From Sphingobacteriales bacterium (GTDB lineage: Bacteria > Bacteroidota > Bacteroidia > Chitinophagales > Chitinophagaceae), in the NCBI GenBank assembly GCA_016200915.1, contig JACQDV010000023.1, positions 56,035-120,034 on the forward strand: a stretch of DNA of 64,000 nucleotides, in the 5' to 3' direction. Shown piece after piece: positions 1 through 8,470 of this stretch. Position numbers and translations under genes: made by a program. The notes under the pieces were generated by a model. It saw only the letters and a list, made by a program, of their open reading frames with translations, had not been told where the DNA came from and did no database searches. Position 1 is the first letter of the stretch; every line of letters begins with the position of its first letter.

Positions 1-1
1 A

Positions 2-1513
2 AACGGTTATACATTCAAAGGTGAAAACTTTCGCATCGGTACAGCTGTGCTTAATGGGGAAGTATTGGCAGGCAGTGATATTTTTCTTCCGCTAAAAACA
101 ATGAATCGCCATGGGTTGATTGCAGGCGCCACTGGTACAGGTAAAACAAAAACATTACAGGTAATGGCAGAAGGGTTAAGCGATGCCAGTGTACCTGTAT
201 TAATGATGGATATAAAAGGCGACCTGAGTGGCATTGCAGCAGCCGGAACGGAAAATGATAAAATAAAAGAACGTCTCAGCAAGATTGGCGGTGGTTATAA
301 ACCAAGTGCTTTTCCTGTTGAATTAATGACACTGAGTGATCAGAAGGGAGTCAGGATGAGGGCAACCGTAAGTGAATTTGGCCCTATTTTAATTTCTAAG
401 ATTTTAGGATTGAACGATACGCAGGAAGGCCTGGTGGCGATGATCTTTAAATATTGTGATGATAATAAAATGCCGTTGCTCGACTTAAAAGATTTTGTGA
501 AGGTATTGCAGTATGTAAGCAATGAAGGCAAAGCAGAAATAGAAAAAGAATATGGAAAAATTGCCACCACTTCAACCGGAACAGTTTTAAGAAAAGTAGT
601 GGAGCTTCAGCAACAGGGAGCAGATATATTTTTTGGTGAACCATCTTTTGAAGTGGATGATTTAATGAAGATAGCTGATGATGGAAGAGGGATGATTAAT
701 ATACTCCGGGTAACGGATATGCAGAATCGTCCTAAACTGTTTTCAACATTCATGCTTCAACTGCTGGCAGAATTATATGCTACTTTACCGGAAGCCGGCG
801 ATATTGACAAGCCCAAACTGATATTGTTTATTGATGAAGCACATTTAGTTTTCCAGGAAGCAACGGAAGCTTTATTGCAGCAGATAGAAACAGTAATTAA
901 ACTGATTCGTTCAAAAGGAGTAGGCATTTTCTTTTGTACACAAAATCCGCAGGATGTTCCTGCGAGTGTGTTAGCACAATTAGGTTTGAAAGTACAACAT
1001 GCATTAAGAGCTTTCACCGCAGCTGACAGAAAGACGATTAAAGAGGCCGCACAAAACTATCCTGAAACAGAATATTATGATGTGGATGAACTGCTCACTC
1101 AATTAGGAATTGGCGAAGCATTCATTACCATGCTCAATGAAAAAGGCATTCCAACTCCACTGGTACATACTATGCTGGTTCCGCCAGGAAGCCGTATGGA
1201 TATTTTAAGTGACAGTGAGATTGATGCTTTGGTAAGTAAATCCAAATTAGTTAGTAAGTATGCAGAAGCAGTTGATGAAAAAAGTGCTTATGAAATTTTG
1301 ACTGATAAGCTCAATGATGCAGCCGATAAACAAAAACAGGAGGAAGATCAAAAAGAAGACAATAAAAAATCTTCGCAGGAAAAAGGTTTCTTTGATAATC
1401 CGGTGGTGAAGCAGGTAGGACGAACAGCCGCTTCAGTTATTACCCGTAGTTTATTAGGTGCTTTAGGATTGGGCGGACGGAGCAGTAGCCGTAAAAAAAG
1501 TGGTTGGCTATAG
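2..1513 (+). CDS. HerA-like ATPase of the DUF853/YjgR type, 5' end cut by window edge
   Basis: A P-loop ATPase of the HerA/FtsK-like group that in most bacteria is annotated DUF853 (YjgR); its cellular role is unproven. The reading frame is open to the left edge, and residues before the GTG at 47 (GYTFKGENFRIGTAV) read like the family N-terminus, so the true start lies outside the window. Seen: Walker A GATGTGKT at about visible residue 42, Walker B LILFIDEAHL near residue 273, and a C-terminal charged linker (KQEEDQKEDNKK) followed by a short Gly/Ser/Lys-rich tail. Cytosolic, with no signal peptide in the visible part. Family call is firm; function is not. Confidence 0.85.
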   Translation, partial: NGYTFKGENFRIGTAVLNGEVLAGSDIFLPLKTMNRHGLIAGATGTGKTKTLQVMAEGLSDASVPVLMMDIKGDLSGIAAAGTENDKIKERLSKIGGGYKPSAFPVELMTLSDQKGVRMRATVSEFGPILISKILGLNDTQEGLVAMIFKYCDDNKMPLLDLKDFVKVLQYVSNEGKAEIEKEYGKIATTSTGTVLRKVVELQQQGADIFFGEPSFEVDDLMKIADDGRGMINILRVTDMQNRPKLFSTFMLQLLAELYATLPEAGDIDKPKLILFIDEAHLVFQEATEALLQQIETVIKLIRSKGVGIFFCTQNPQDVPASVLAQLGLKVQHALRAFTAADRKTIKEAAQNYPETEYYDVDELLTQLGIGEAFITMLNEKGIPTPLVHTMLVPPGSRMDILSDSEIDALVSKSKLVSKYAEAVDEKSAYEILTDKLNDAADKQKQEEDQKEDNKKSSQEKGFFDNPVVKQVGRTAASVITRSLLGALGLGGRSSSRKKSGWL

Positions 1514-1569
1514 TTGTTATTGACTTACTAACAATGATGTTTAACTCTGTTTCTTGTTTTTAGTAATAG

Positions 1570-1577
1570 TAGATTTG
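1570..1577 (+). promoter_or_regulatory. Bacteroidota -7 promoter element (TAGATTTG)
   Basis: Exact match to TAnnTTTG, 14 bases upstream of the PAP2 start codon; no convincing -33 element. Confidence 0.5.
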
Positions 1578-1591
1578 CCAAAAATTCAGGA

Positions 1592-2464
1592 ATGACAAAA
1601 GTATTTCTCTGGCTCATTTGTTTGCTGGCGACTTCCAATCTCTTTTCACAAGAAGACAGTGTTGTATATTATTTTGCTAAACCAAAGCCATTTGCTTTTG
1701 TCACCAATGTTCCCGGCGAAGTAGTGCAAATGGTGAAATGGCCATTTCAAAAAAAGCATCTTAAATCTACCGCTATATTAGCTGGTTCAACAGCTGTGTT
1801 AATTGCATTGGATCAAAATATTTATAATGGAGTAAGACATGCGGCAGACCAGGCAGGTTTACATCCCGAAGAAAAAAATAATGTTATTTGGGCAGTTAAA
1901 ACCGGCAGCAAAGAAACAGTTATTTTAAAGTTGCCGGGAAATTTGAATACTGCTTTTTATATGTTGGGTGAAGGAATGCCCACTATTTTAATTGCGGGTG
2001 GCATGTGGCTGCAGGGAAAAATTAATCATAATTACCGCTCCTTGCAAACGGCCAGCGATTTGACAGAATCATTTATAACACTGGGGTTAACTACACAACT
2101 TACCAAATGGGCTACAGGAAGAGAAAATCCAATATTAGCAACGCAGAGAAATGGAGCATGGCGGCCCTTTGTTTCTTTTAGTGATTTTCAAAATAATAAA
2201 CCTAAGTATGATGCTTTTCCATCAGGACATTTGGCTACAATGATGGCCACAGTAACAATATTGGCCAATAATTACCCGGAGAAAAAATGGATTAAACCGG
2301 TTGGGTATTCACTAATGGCTTTAACAAGTTTAGCGACAGTTAATAACGGAGTTCATTGGCTTAGCGATATTCCTATGGGAATTGCAATGGGCTATATATC
2401 CGGAAAAATTATTACGGATCGTCACAAGAAAAAAATTCCACGCACCAACCCGTTACTGAATTAA
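1592..2464 (+). CDS. PAP2-family phosphatase, exported
   Basis: Membrane-associated acid phosphatase of the PAP2 superfamily, which removes phosphate from lipids such as undecaprenyl or phosphatidylglycerol phosphates. Seen: an N-terminal signal peptide (to about residue 19, ending NLFSQ), motif 1 KWATGRENP near residue 172, motif 2 PSGH near 209 and motif 3 H-x3-D (HWLSD) near 254. The general-base histidines and the motif 3 aspartate are present, but the canonical arginine of KX6RP is Asn and the arginine of SRX5H is Thr. It may be an active divergent subfamily or have altered activity. A single gene with its own promoter, unlinked to a phospholipid pathway gene. Confidence 0.8.
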   Translation: MTKVFLWLICLLATSNLFSQEDSVVYYFAKPKPFAFVTNVPGEVVQMVKWPFQKKHLKSTAILAGSTAVLIALDQNIYNGVRHAADQAGLHPEEKNNVIWAVKTGSKETVILKLPGNLNTAFYMLGEGMPTILIAGGMWLQGKINHNYRSLQTASDLTESFITLGLTTQLTKWATGRENPILATQRNGAWRPFVSFSDFQNNKPKYDAFPSGHLATMMATVTILANNYPEKKWIKPVGYSLMALTSLATVNNGVHWLSDIPMGIAMGYISGKIITDRHKKKIPRTNPLLN

Positions 2465-2490
2465 ATTATCATTCCTAAGTTACGGAGAAC

Positions 2491-2498
2491 TAACTTTG
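2491..2498 (+). promoter_or_regulatory. Bacteroidota -7 promoter element (TAACTTTG)
   Basis: Exact TAnnTTTG match 21 bases upstream of the ATG at 2520. It overlaps the codons upstream of that ATG, which supports the later start for the transferase gene. Confidence 0.5.
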
Positions 2499-2519
2499 TT
2501 GTTTTGTTATAACAGCAAT

Positions 2520-4460
2520 ATGATCAAAAGGTTTTTGCAAAAATTATATGCGCATCGTTTTGGCCCTGTTGCATTAATGGTGGTACTGGTTTGCGTCATC
2601 AGTTTAATTACAAGAGTTGTTTTATTAATCCGTTCTTTTCCCGAACTGGATTTAAATCTTTTGCAATGGGTTGGAATTTTTTTAGTTGGATTTTTTTATG
2701 ATTTGATAGTTGCTTTCTATGCTGCTATTCCGCTAATACTGTATTGCTGGTTTGTACCCGGGTTTATTTACAATCACCGCTGGCATCGGTTTATGTTGTA
2801 TGGATTGTTTGGGTTGATCATCTTCCTTTTACTATTCAACGCAGCGGCAGAATGGTTTTTCTGGGATGAGTTTACGGTAAGGTATAATTTTATTGCTGTG
2901 GATTATCTCGTTTACACAACAGAGGTGATTGGAAACATACAGGAGTCTTATCCTTTTCTTCCGTATTTATTAGGTGCATTGCTCATTGTGGCTATTGTGC
3001 TGGTTCGATACCTGAGACATAATATCAAATCATCGCAGCGTTCGGGAATGCGGTTTGTAAAAAGAACCCGGGTTGCTTTATTGTTACTGGCTATTCCTGC
3101 TCTCAGCTGGTTTTTTGTCAGTAATGGGGTAAAAAATTTTTCCACTAACAGCTATGTAAAGGAATTATCCGGAAATGGCTTATATGAATTTGGCGCTGCT
3201 TTCTGGAATAATGAATTAGATTATAACCGTTTTTATGTAACCGAAAAAGACGAAGATGCTTTTAGAAAAGTAAAACAGTTAATTCTTCAACCGGGAGAAA
3301 AATATATCAGCAATGATATTTACAATATTACAAGAACTGTAACGCCTGATAGTGCAGAAAAGAAAATGAACGTGGTGCTGATTAGTGTGGAAAGCCTGAG
3401 TGGAAGTTTTTTAAAATATTTTGGCAATACACAAAACATCACGCCTGTACTGGATTCATTAATTCCCTACGGATTGTTCTTTTCTAACTTTTATGCCAAC
3501 GGAACAAGAACTGTGAGAGGATTGGAAGCATTATCAGCTGCCTTGCCACCCACACCGGGACAATCAACCGTACGCCGCCCCAACAATGAAGATATGTTTA
3601 CATTAGGCAGTGTGTTTAAGAACAAAGGATATGATGTGAAGTTTATTTATGGCGGCAATAGTTTTTTTGACAACATGGGTTATTTCTTTGGTCATAATAA
3701 TTATGAAGTAATTGACCAGGATAATATTCCCAAACCGCCCAAGGATTCATTGTATCATGAAACGGTTTGGGGTGTGGCGGATGAATATTTATTTACCAAA
3801 GCAATAGGAGAGATGGATAAAGCAAATGCAGCCGGTAAATTATTTTTTCATCATGTGATGACGGTTTCTAATCATCGTCCCTATACTTATCCCAAAGGAC
3901 GAATTGATATTGATCCGGAAAAACAAGTAAGGGAAGGAGCTGTTAAATATTCTGATTATTGTATTGGTAAGTTTTTAAAAGAAGCTAAACAAAGACCGTG
4001 GTTTAATAATACCATCTTTGTTATTGTGGCCGACCATTGTGCGAAAGTTGCTGGTAAAACAGAGATACCAGTTAACAATTATCATATTCCCTGTTTAATT
4101 TATGGGCCATCCATCATTCAACCAAAAATTGAAAGCCGTTTAACATCACAAATTGATTTAGCACCAACATTATTGGGCTTAATGAATGTGTCGTATGAAA
4201 GTAAATTCTTTGGTTTTGATATTAACAAAGTAAAGCCAGGTGACGAAAGAAATTTTCTGTGTACTTACCAGTTAATAGCTTATGTAAAAAATAATAAGAT
4301 GGTACTGATGAGCCCGGTGAAGAAAGTGGAAATGTATTCGGTAAATTTTACTGATGGCAGCTCAAAAAAAATTCCATTGGAAGATTCGTTGGTGAAAGAA
4401 GCAGTGGCGTATTATCAAAGTGCCAGTTATCTTTTTAAAAATAAATTGTATAAAAAGTAA
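2520..4460 (+). CDS. LTA synthase-like/sulfatase-fold membrane transferase
   Basis: Alkaline-phosphatase-superfamily enzyme of the lipoteichoic-acid-synthase type, about 646 aa. In a Gram-negative it probably moves phosphoglycerol or phosphoethanolamine to an envelope glycan or lipid; the substrate is not visible. Seen: about five N-terminal membrane segments (to about residue 205), then a periplasmic catalytic domain with metal ligand ISVESLSG, nucleophile region NGTRTVRG and metal site VIVADHCAK. I chose the ATG at 2520 because an upstream in-frame ATG at 2496 lies inside the -7 element. It stands alone; a terminator hairpin follows at 4576. Confidence 0.85.
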   Translation: MIKRFLQKLYAHRFGPVALMVVLVCVISLITRVVLLIRSFPELDLNLLQWVGIFLVGFFYDLIVAFYAAIPLILYCWFVPGFIYNHRWHRFMLYGLFGLIIFLLLFNAAAEWFFWDEFTVRYNFIAVDYLVYTTEVIGNIQESYPFLPYLLGALLIVAIVLVRYLRHNIKSSQRSGMRFVKRTRVALLLLAIPALSWFFVSNGVKNFSTNSYVKELSGNGLYEFGAAFWNNELDYNRFYVTEKDEDAFRKVKQLILQPGEKYISNDIYNITRTVTPDSAEKKMNVVLISVESLSGSFLKYFGNTQNITPVLDSLIPYGLFFSNFYANGTRTVRGLEALSAALPPTPGQSTVRRPNNEDMFTLGSVFKNKGYDVKFIYGGNSFFDNMGYFFGHNNYEVIDQDNIPKPPKDSLYHETVWGVADEYLFTKAIGEMDKANAAGKLFFHHVMTVSNHRPYTYPKGRIDIDPEKQVREGAVKYSDYCIGKFLKEAKQRPWFNNTIFVIVADHCAKVAGKTEIPVNNYHIPCLIYGPSIIQPKIESRLTSQIDLAPTLLGLMNVSYESKFFGFDINKVKPGDERNFLCTYQLIAYVKNNKMVLMSPVKKVEMYSVNFTDGSSKKIPLEDSLVKEAVAYYQSASYLFKNKLYKK

Positions 4461-4575
4461 AGTATAGTGTTAACCGCTTAATAACATCTGCTTTGTATTT
4501 GCTTAACACCGGTATAAAATAGCTGCTACTACCTTTATAGCCGCTTCTTTTTAGTCGGTTTAGGGTTATGTTAAT

Positions 4576-4602
4576 AGCTCCGTGACGAACGGAGCTTTTT
4601 TT
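4576..4602 (+). terminator. Rho-independent terminator after the sulfatase-fold gene
   Basis: 7-bp stem AGCTCCG/CGGAGCT with a 7-nt loop, followed by seven T. It lies between convergent genes. Confidence 0.75.
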
Positions 4603-4613
4603 ATGATTATGTA

Positions 4614-5273
4614 TTACCGTATTTTTTTTAATACTTTTATTATCACAGTACCCGTTTTTCCTGCATCCTCGTATTCCTGATTAAGTTTGAGGTCTCCTAA
4701 CTTTCTAAACCCCGAAAGCAATGGCAGTTCCTGGGCATTAAATATGGAAGAAATGCTGGTAAGAGGTACTATTTCACGTTCGCCTTCTTTTAGAGTAGAA
4801 TCACATGAGCCGGTTACTGTCCTTGTAAATCCCTCTGATGTAGTATCTGTGAAATGGATATATCCTCCACGATGATCATAATAAATTTGCAGTTCTGTCT
4901 TAACTGGTCCATAACCGGATACCTTAATCGTACACCAATCATCTCCATCTCCTGTTTTTTGTGCAGCCCAGAACTCCATATTGATACTAAGGTGCAGTAT
5001 GCCCGTATAAGTAATGTCTTCATCGGCAGTACCATTCTCGTTGCCCTCAAGTGTTCCTATCAGGCTAACAGTACCTCTCTTTCGTGAAGGAACAGAACTG
5101 GTATCTCCATAAGGATACACCTCTCCGGCAAAATTGAACCGCACCTCGTAAGCGGAAAGACCGATAGCTTTTGAATGATCATTAATGACCGGGAAAGATT
5201 TTTTATTTTCTTTAATAGCACCAGAAAGAAATAATGGTGCTATCAGAACAAAAAATGATTTGTAATACTTCAT
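4614..5273 (-). CDS. Exported protein of unknown function, last gene of the envelope cluster
   Basis: 219 aa; I do not recognise a family. Seen: a signal peptide (KYYKSFFVLIAPLFLSG), then a sequence rich in Gly, Thr and alternating hydrophobics that looks all-beta, with two cysteines (DDWCTIKV and TGSCDST) that could pair after export. It lies 12 bases downstream of a gene for an exported protein on the same strand and is probably the promoter-distal member of the same transcription unit. Periplasmic or surface location is inferred from the signal peptide only. Confidence 0.65.
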   Translation of the reverse strand: MKYYKSFFVLIAPLFLSGAIKENKKSFPVINDHSKAIGLSAYEVRFNFAGEVYPYGDTSSVPSRKRGTVSLIGTLEGNENGTADEDITYTGILHLSINMEFWAAQKTGDGDDWCTIKVSGYGPVKTELQIYYDHRGGYIHFTDTTSEGFTRTVTGSCDSTLKEGEREIVPLTSISSIFNAQELPLLSGFRKLGDLKLNQEYEDAGKTGTVIIKVLKKIR

Positions 5274-5285
5274 TTGAAATGATTT

Positions 5286-6437
5286 TTATTTATCGATCAT
5301 AGCCTGCAATTTTTCCATTGGAAAATCATCTTCTATGATCTTCTTAAAATCCATGCTCCATTTGGTCTGCTCGCTCCAGCTTAATTCAAGAACAAAAAAT
5401 TGCGGAACATATTTAGGCAAATCGGTCCGGAAATAATTTGGATTCTCCGTAGCAAGCATGCAACCGCCTTCCGACTCCGGTAGAAAAACCGGTCCTTCAA
5501 ACATGAGTAGTGGATCAATACGTACAACAGCCGCTGAATCCAGGAGACCTTTTTTTTTTGTTTCTTCTAATTCATCCTGGAGTTTTTTTATTGCATCATT
5601 TTTTGCTTTTTTGTTCCGGGCATTTTGATCATCAAATTCTTTTTGAGGAGGACGAACTTGGGCCGGCAATTCTTCATTGATCACTATAAGTTTTTTCTCA
5701 AGTTCATCATAATACCTTGTAACGTACCGGATAGCTCTATCCAGAAATTGTTTTCTTGTAATTGGTATGTAAGGCAACATTCCGTCGCGACTGATCAATA
5801 CAAAATGTGAAGAAACCAAATTTGCATTAATACCCCCAACGTCAGTCATCAGGTCACAACCCTTCCACTTTCCTGCTGCAAACATCTTTCTCTTGATCGG
5901 TCTGCCCTCGATCCTCCATTCATCACCGCTGGCATAATTCTCATTCAAAATGTCCAGTCTGTTCGAAAAGATATAAATGCCGCCACTGCTGGCTTCGGGA
6001 TACATATTCATGATCTCGTTTTGTTTACCGGTACATATCCATGGGGATAAACCACAAGTGTAGCTGTAACTATAGACAGGGTTGATCCTGGTTTTTGTTT
6101 CATCCGGATCACGATCATTTACCGGTATATATTTAACCTCATCCGCAAATGATGTTTTGGTAAAGCCCTCGCCGAACCAACCGGCATCTGAACCCATGGG
6201 TTGGGGATAAAGTCGCCAGACAAGATCATGAATTGCATTCAGGCGCTTTATTATGTCATCACGGGAAACATTCGTGTTGAGTGTAGCTATTCTAACGTCA
6301 GGCATCAGCCATTTGCCCTTGTAACTATTAAGGAACTCATCTGTACAGGGAACCAAAATATTTAATTTGGGAAAGTGAGGGTTCTGTGCCGATGAATGAA
6401 TGGAGAAAAGAAGAAGTATGATGAGTTGTTTTTTCAT
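5286..6437 (-). CDS. Exported unknown protein, paralogue B of a tandem pair
   Basis: About 383 aa with a signal peptide (KKQLIILLLFSIHSSAQ). It is clearly paralogous to the gene just upstream: both share a cysteine at the mature N-terminus (VPCTDE/VPCNKE), GRPIK, LPYIPITRKQ, a helical QDELEETKKKGLLD segment, ATENPNYF, DLPKYVPQ and the terminal sequence MEKLQAMIDK. I do not recognise the family and see no catalytic motif. I chose the ATG at 6437, which starts directly with the signal peptide and leaves a 7-base gap; a longer frame from 6455 overlaps the upstream gene. The long Lys/Glu-rich helix near residues 240-285 may mediate assembly. Confidence 0.7.
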   Translation of the reverse strand: MKKQLIILLLFSIHSSAQNPHFPKLNILVPCTDEFLNSYKGKWLMPDVRIATLNTNVSRDDIIKRLNAIHDLVWRLYPQPMGSDAGWFGEGFTKTSFADEVKYIPVNDRDPDETKTRINPVYSYSYTCGLSPWICTGKQNEIMNMYPEASSGGIYIFSNRLDILNENYASGDEWRIEGRPIKRKMFAAGKWKGCDLMTDVGGINANLVSSHFVLISRDGMLPYIPITRKQFLDRAIRYVTRYYDELEKKLIVINEELPAQVRPPQKEFDDQNARNKKAKNDAIKKLQDELEETKKKGLLDSAAVVRIDPLLMFEGPVFLPESEGGCMLATENPNYFRTDLPKYVPQFFVLELSWSEQTKWSMDFKKIIEDDFPMEKLQAMIDK

Positions 6438-6444
6438 AAACAAT

Positions 6445-7563
6445 TTATTTATCAATCATCGCCTGCAATTTTTCAATGGGAAAATCTTCATTATAAAGTT
6501 TGTAAGGATTTAATGAGGGATCAGGGCCGTCCTTTGCATTCCACATTCTATAGATGATCAATTGCGGTATGTATTTAGGCAGATCTTTTTTGAAGTAAAC
6601 AGGATTTTCTGTCACTAACATTCTGCCTCCTGCTTCAGATGTAGTAAAGATGGGCTCAGAGTATATAAAAAGACCCTGAACAATTGCGGGTGTATCGAGT
6701 AAACCGGCTTTTGTTGTTGCCACCAGTTCATCCTGATAATATTTAATGATATCATCCCTTTGTTTCTGCTGTTGTTTTATGTTTTCATCCTTTTGTTTTT
6801 TATCCATCAAGGCCGCTACTTCATCGTATGCTTTTATACCGTTATCATAATATCTTTGCCATGAGGCAATACTTCTGTCAAGATATTGTTTCCTGGTAAC
6901 AGGAATGTATGGCAATATTCCTTCGCGGTGTAGCAAAATCAAAACCTCGCTGCTGCCACTTTCCGGAGAATACACATCATACCCTTTCCATTTTTTTTCC
7001 CAAAGTACCGGCATCATTTTTATTGGTCTTCCATCTATTCTCATATCCTCTTTGTACATATTGTCAGTTATTGGTGTAAAAAAAGGATCCAGGCTATTTA
7101 TCTGAACTTTTATATCCGTTCCATCCTCGCCGCCACGGCCCAACATTATTTCATTGGGCTCCCTGCCGCAGTGATAGGCACAAAATTTAACACGAAACCC
7201 AAAGTAAATACCTGAAGCCCCATTAACATAAGAATACTTTGGGCCATAAGCAGAGCTTTCAATTTTTAGTTGAGTAGCAAAATTATTATCGTATGCAAAA
7301 AAATACTGGTCGGCATCAAATGCCATTGGTGACGGATAGATGTTATTGACCAGTTTTTGGATCACAGTAAGCCTGTTGAGGAGTTCTTGTTGTTGTTTAG
7401 AAACAGTTGCATTAAAATCCCTGCGTACCGGCATCCACACACCCGGTGTATTTAGAAGTAATTCTTTATTGCAAGGGACTGTTGTCTTCACGAAACGTCC
7501 CTGACTAAATGCAAACAGGCAGTTGAAAAAAAGAAGAGTGAGTATGGTGATTTGTTTTTTCAC
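6445..7563 (-). CDS. Exported unknown protein, paralogue A of a tandem pair
   Basis: 372 aa with a signal peptide (KKQITILTLLFFNCLFAFS). The same family as the downstream gene: VPCNKELL near the mature N-terminus, GVWMPVRRD, GRPIKM, LPYIPVTRKQYLDR, YQDELVATTKAGLLD, GGRMLVTENPVYF, DLPKYIPQ and IEKLQAMIDK. Conservation runs along the whole length, so this is a gene duplication and not a shared domain. It has two cysteines close together (CAYHCG) where paralogue B also has two (CGLSPWIC), perhaps a disulfide. No known domain recognised. It sits 28 bases after the TPR-gene continuation, in one operon-like run. Confidence 0.7.
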   Translation of the reverse strand: MKKQITILTLLFFNCLFAFSQGRFVKTTVPCNKELLLNTPGVWMPVRRDFNATVSKQQQELLNRLTVIQKLVNNIYPSPMAFDADQYFFAYDNNFATQLKIESSAYGPKYSYVNGASGIYFGFRVKFCAYHCGREPNEIMLGRGGEDGTDIKVQINSLDPFFTPITDNMYKEDMRIDGRPIKMMPVLWEKKWKGYDVYSPESGSSEVLILLHREGILPYIPVTRKQYLDRSIASWQRYYDNGIKAYDEVAALMDKKQKDENIKQQQKQRDDIIKYYQDELVATTKAGLLDTPAIVQGLFIYSEPIFTTSEAGGRMLVTENPVYFKKDLPKYIPQLIIYRMWNAKDGPDPSLNPYKLYNEDFPIEKLQAMIDK

Positions 7564-7591
7564 TGATTTTTTTCTTATGAGTCTTTAATTA

Positions 7592-8470
7592 TTAATGATG
7601 ACCTGATAACAATCCTTTCATTTCAGAGTGAAAACCTGAGGTGACGCCAATTTTTACTTCAGCGCTTAACACATCTACAGCCGGATAGCTTCCAAAAGCA
7701 ATTTTGCCTGCACTCTCCGTGTGTATAGTGATCATTTCTTCCATTTGATGAGGAGTTGTAAATCCCAATTCAGATTTTACGCCTGCCGTGGCGCCAAAAT
7801 CAGAAACACCTTCATTGCCCCATTCAATAAAAACTCCTGACTCTAATTTTACTTCAGCTGTTACAGGGCCAAGCGATTTTGTGCCTAAGCTTTTTGAAAT
7901 GCCAATGTCAGCATGGCCTTTTATAATATTTCCGGTATTTAAATTTTCCTCCATTTCTCCCCTTATAATTACGAGATCACACACAGTTTTCATTTTGTTG
8001 CATTCGATAGTATATCTCCACCCGGGAATCCAGATATCCGTTACATAATTGCAATGGAGTTCGTCGAAATCAGGCAACGCATCATGTTTTTTCTCTTCTT
8101 CTTCTTTTTCATTATCTCTGCATGGTAGAATATCTACAAAATGGATATCGGCTAATTCTTGCAATAAACCGATTTTGATCTTTGTAAGTTCTTTTTCCCA
8201 TAAATCTTGCGGAATTGGACGTGAGTACATTTGATGAATGAGTGCTTCATTAAAATAGCGTCTTCTTGCTACCAGGAATTCTATTTTATAATCCTGCCAT
8301 ATTTGGTTTGCAGTTGAAAGAAGCTTGTTCAATAAGGCATTCCTGGGAGCACACTTTTCTAACTTCCCGACTTGCGAATAATAATTCTGGGTTAGTTCAT
8401 TTGTTCTTATAATGGCATCTGAAAATGTTTTGCAAGATTTTTCATTGCCGCCTCTTCGGAAACTAACCAA
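7592..8470 (-). CDS. C-terminal part of a probably frameshifted TPR-linked protein
   Basis: 292 codons from a TTG at 8470, with no signal peptide and a start lying inside the 3' end of the upstream TPR gene (64-base overlap). One extra A in the A5 run (T5 on the plus strand, 8438-8442) would join the two frames as ...EEAAMKKSCKTFSDAIIRTN..., so I read this as the C-terminal half of one larger exported protein. The first half is helical, with four to five predicted helices. The second half is beta-like (repeated short VxLESGVFIEWG-type strands) and has an acidic run NEKEEEEKKHD. No known domain recognised. It could also be a separate gene, but the overlap and the lack of an ATG argue against that. 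Confidence 0.5.
   Translation of the reverse strand: MVSFRRGGNEKSCKTFSDAIIRTNELTQNYYSQVGKLEKCAPRNALLNKLLSTANQIWQDYKIEFLVARRRYFNEALIHQMYSRPIPQDLWEKELTKIKIGLLQELADIHFVDILPCRDNEKEEEEKKHDALPDFDELHCNYVTDIWIPGWRYTIECNKMKTVCDLVIIRGEMEENLNTGNIIKGHADIGISKSLGTKSLGPVTAEVKLESGVFIEWGNEGVSDFGATAGVKSELGFTTPHQMEEMITIHTESAGKIAFGSYPAVDVLSAEVKIGVTSGFHSEMKGLLSGHH

Noticed and set aside
8407..8470. Programmed -1 frameshift
   Set aside because: No X-XXY-YYZ slippery heptamer or clear downstream structure; a missing base explains it more simply.
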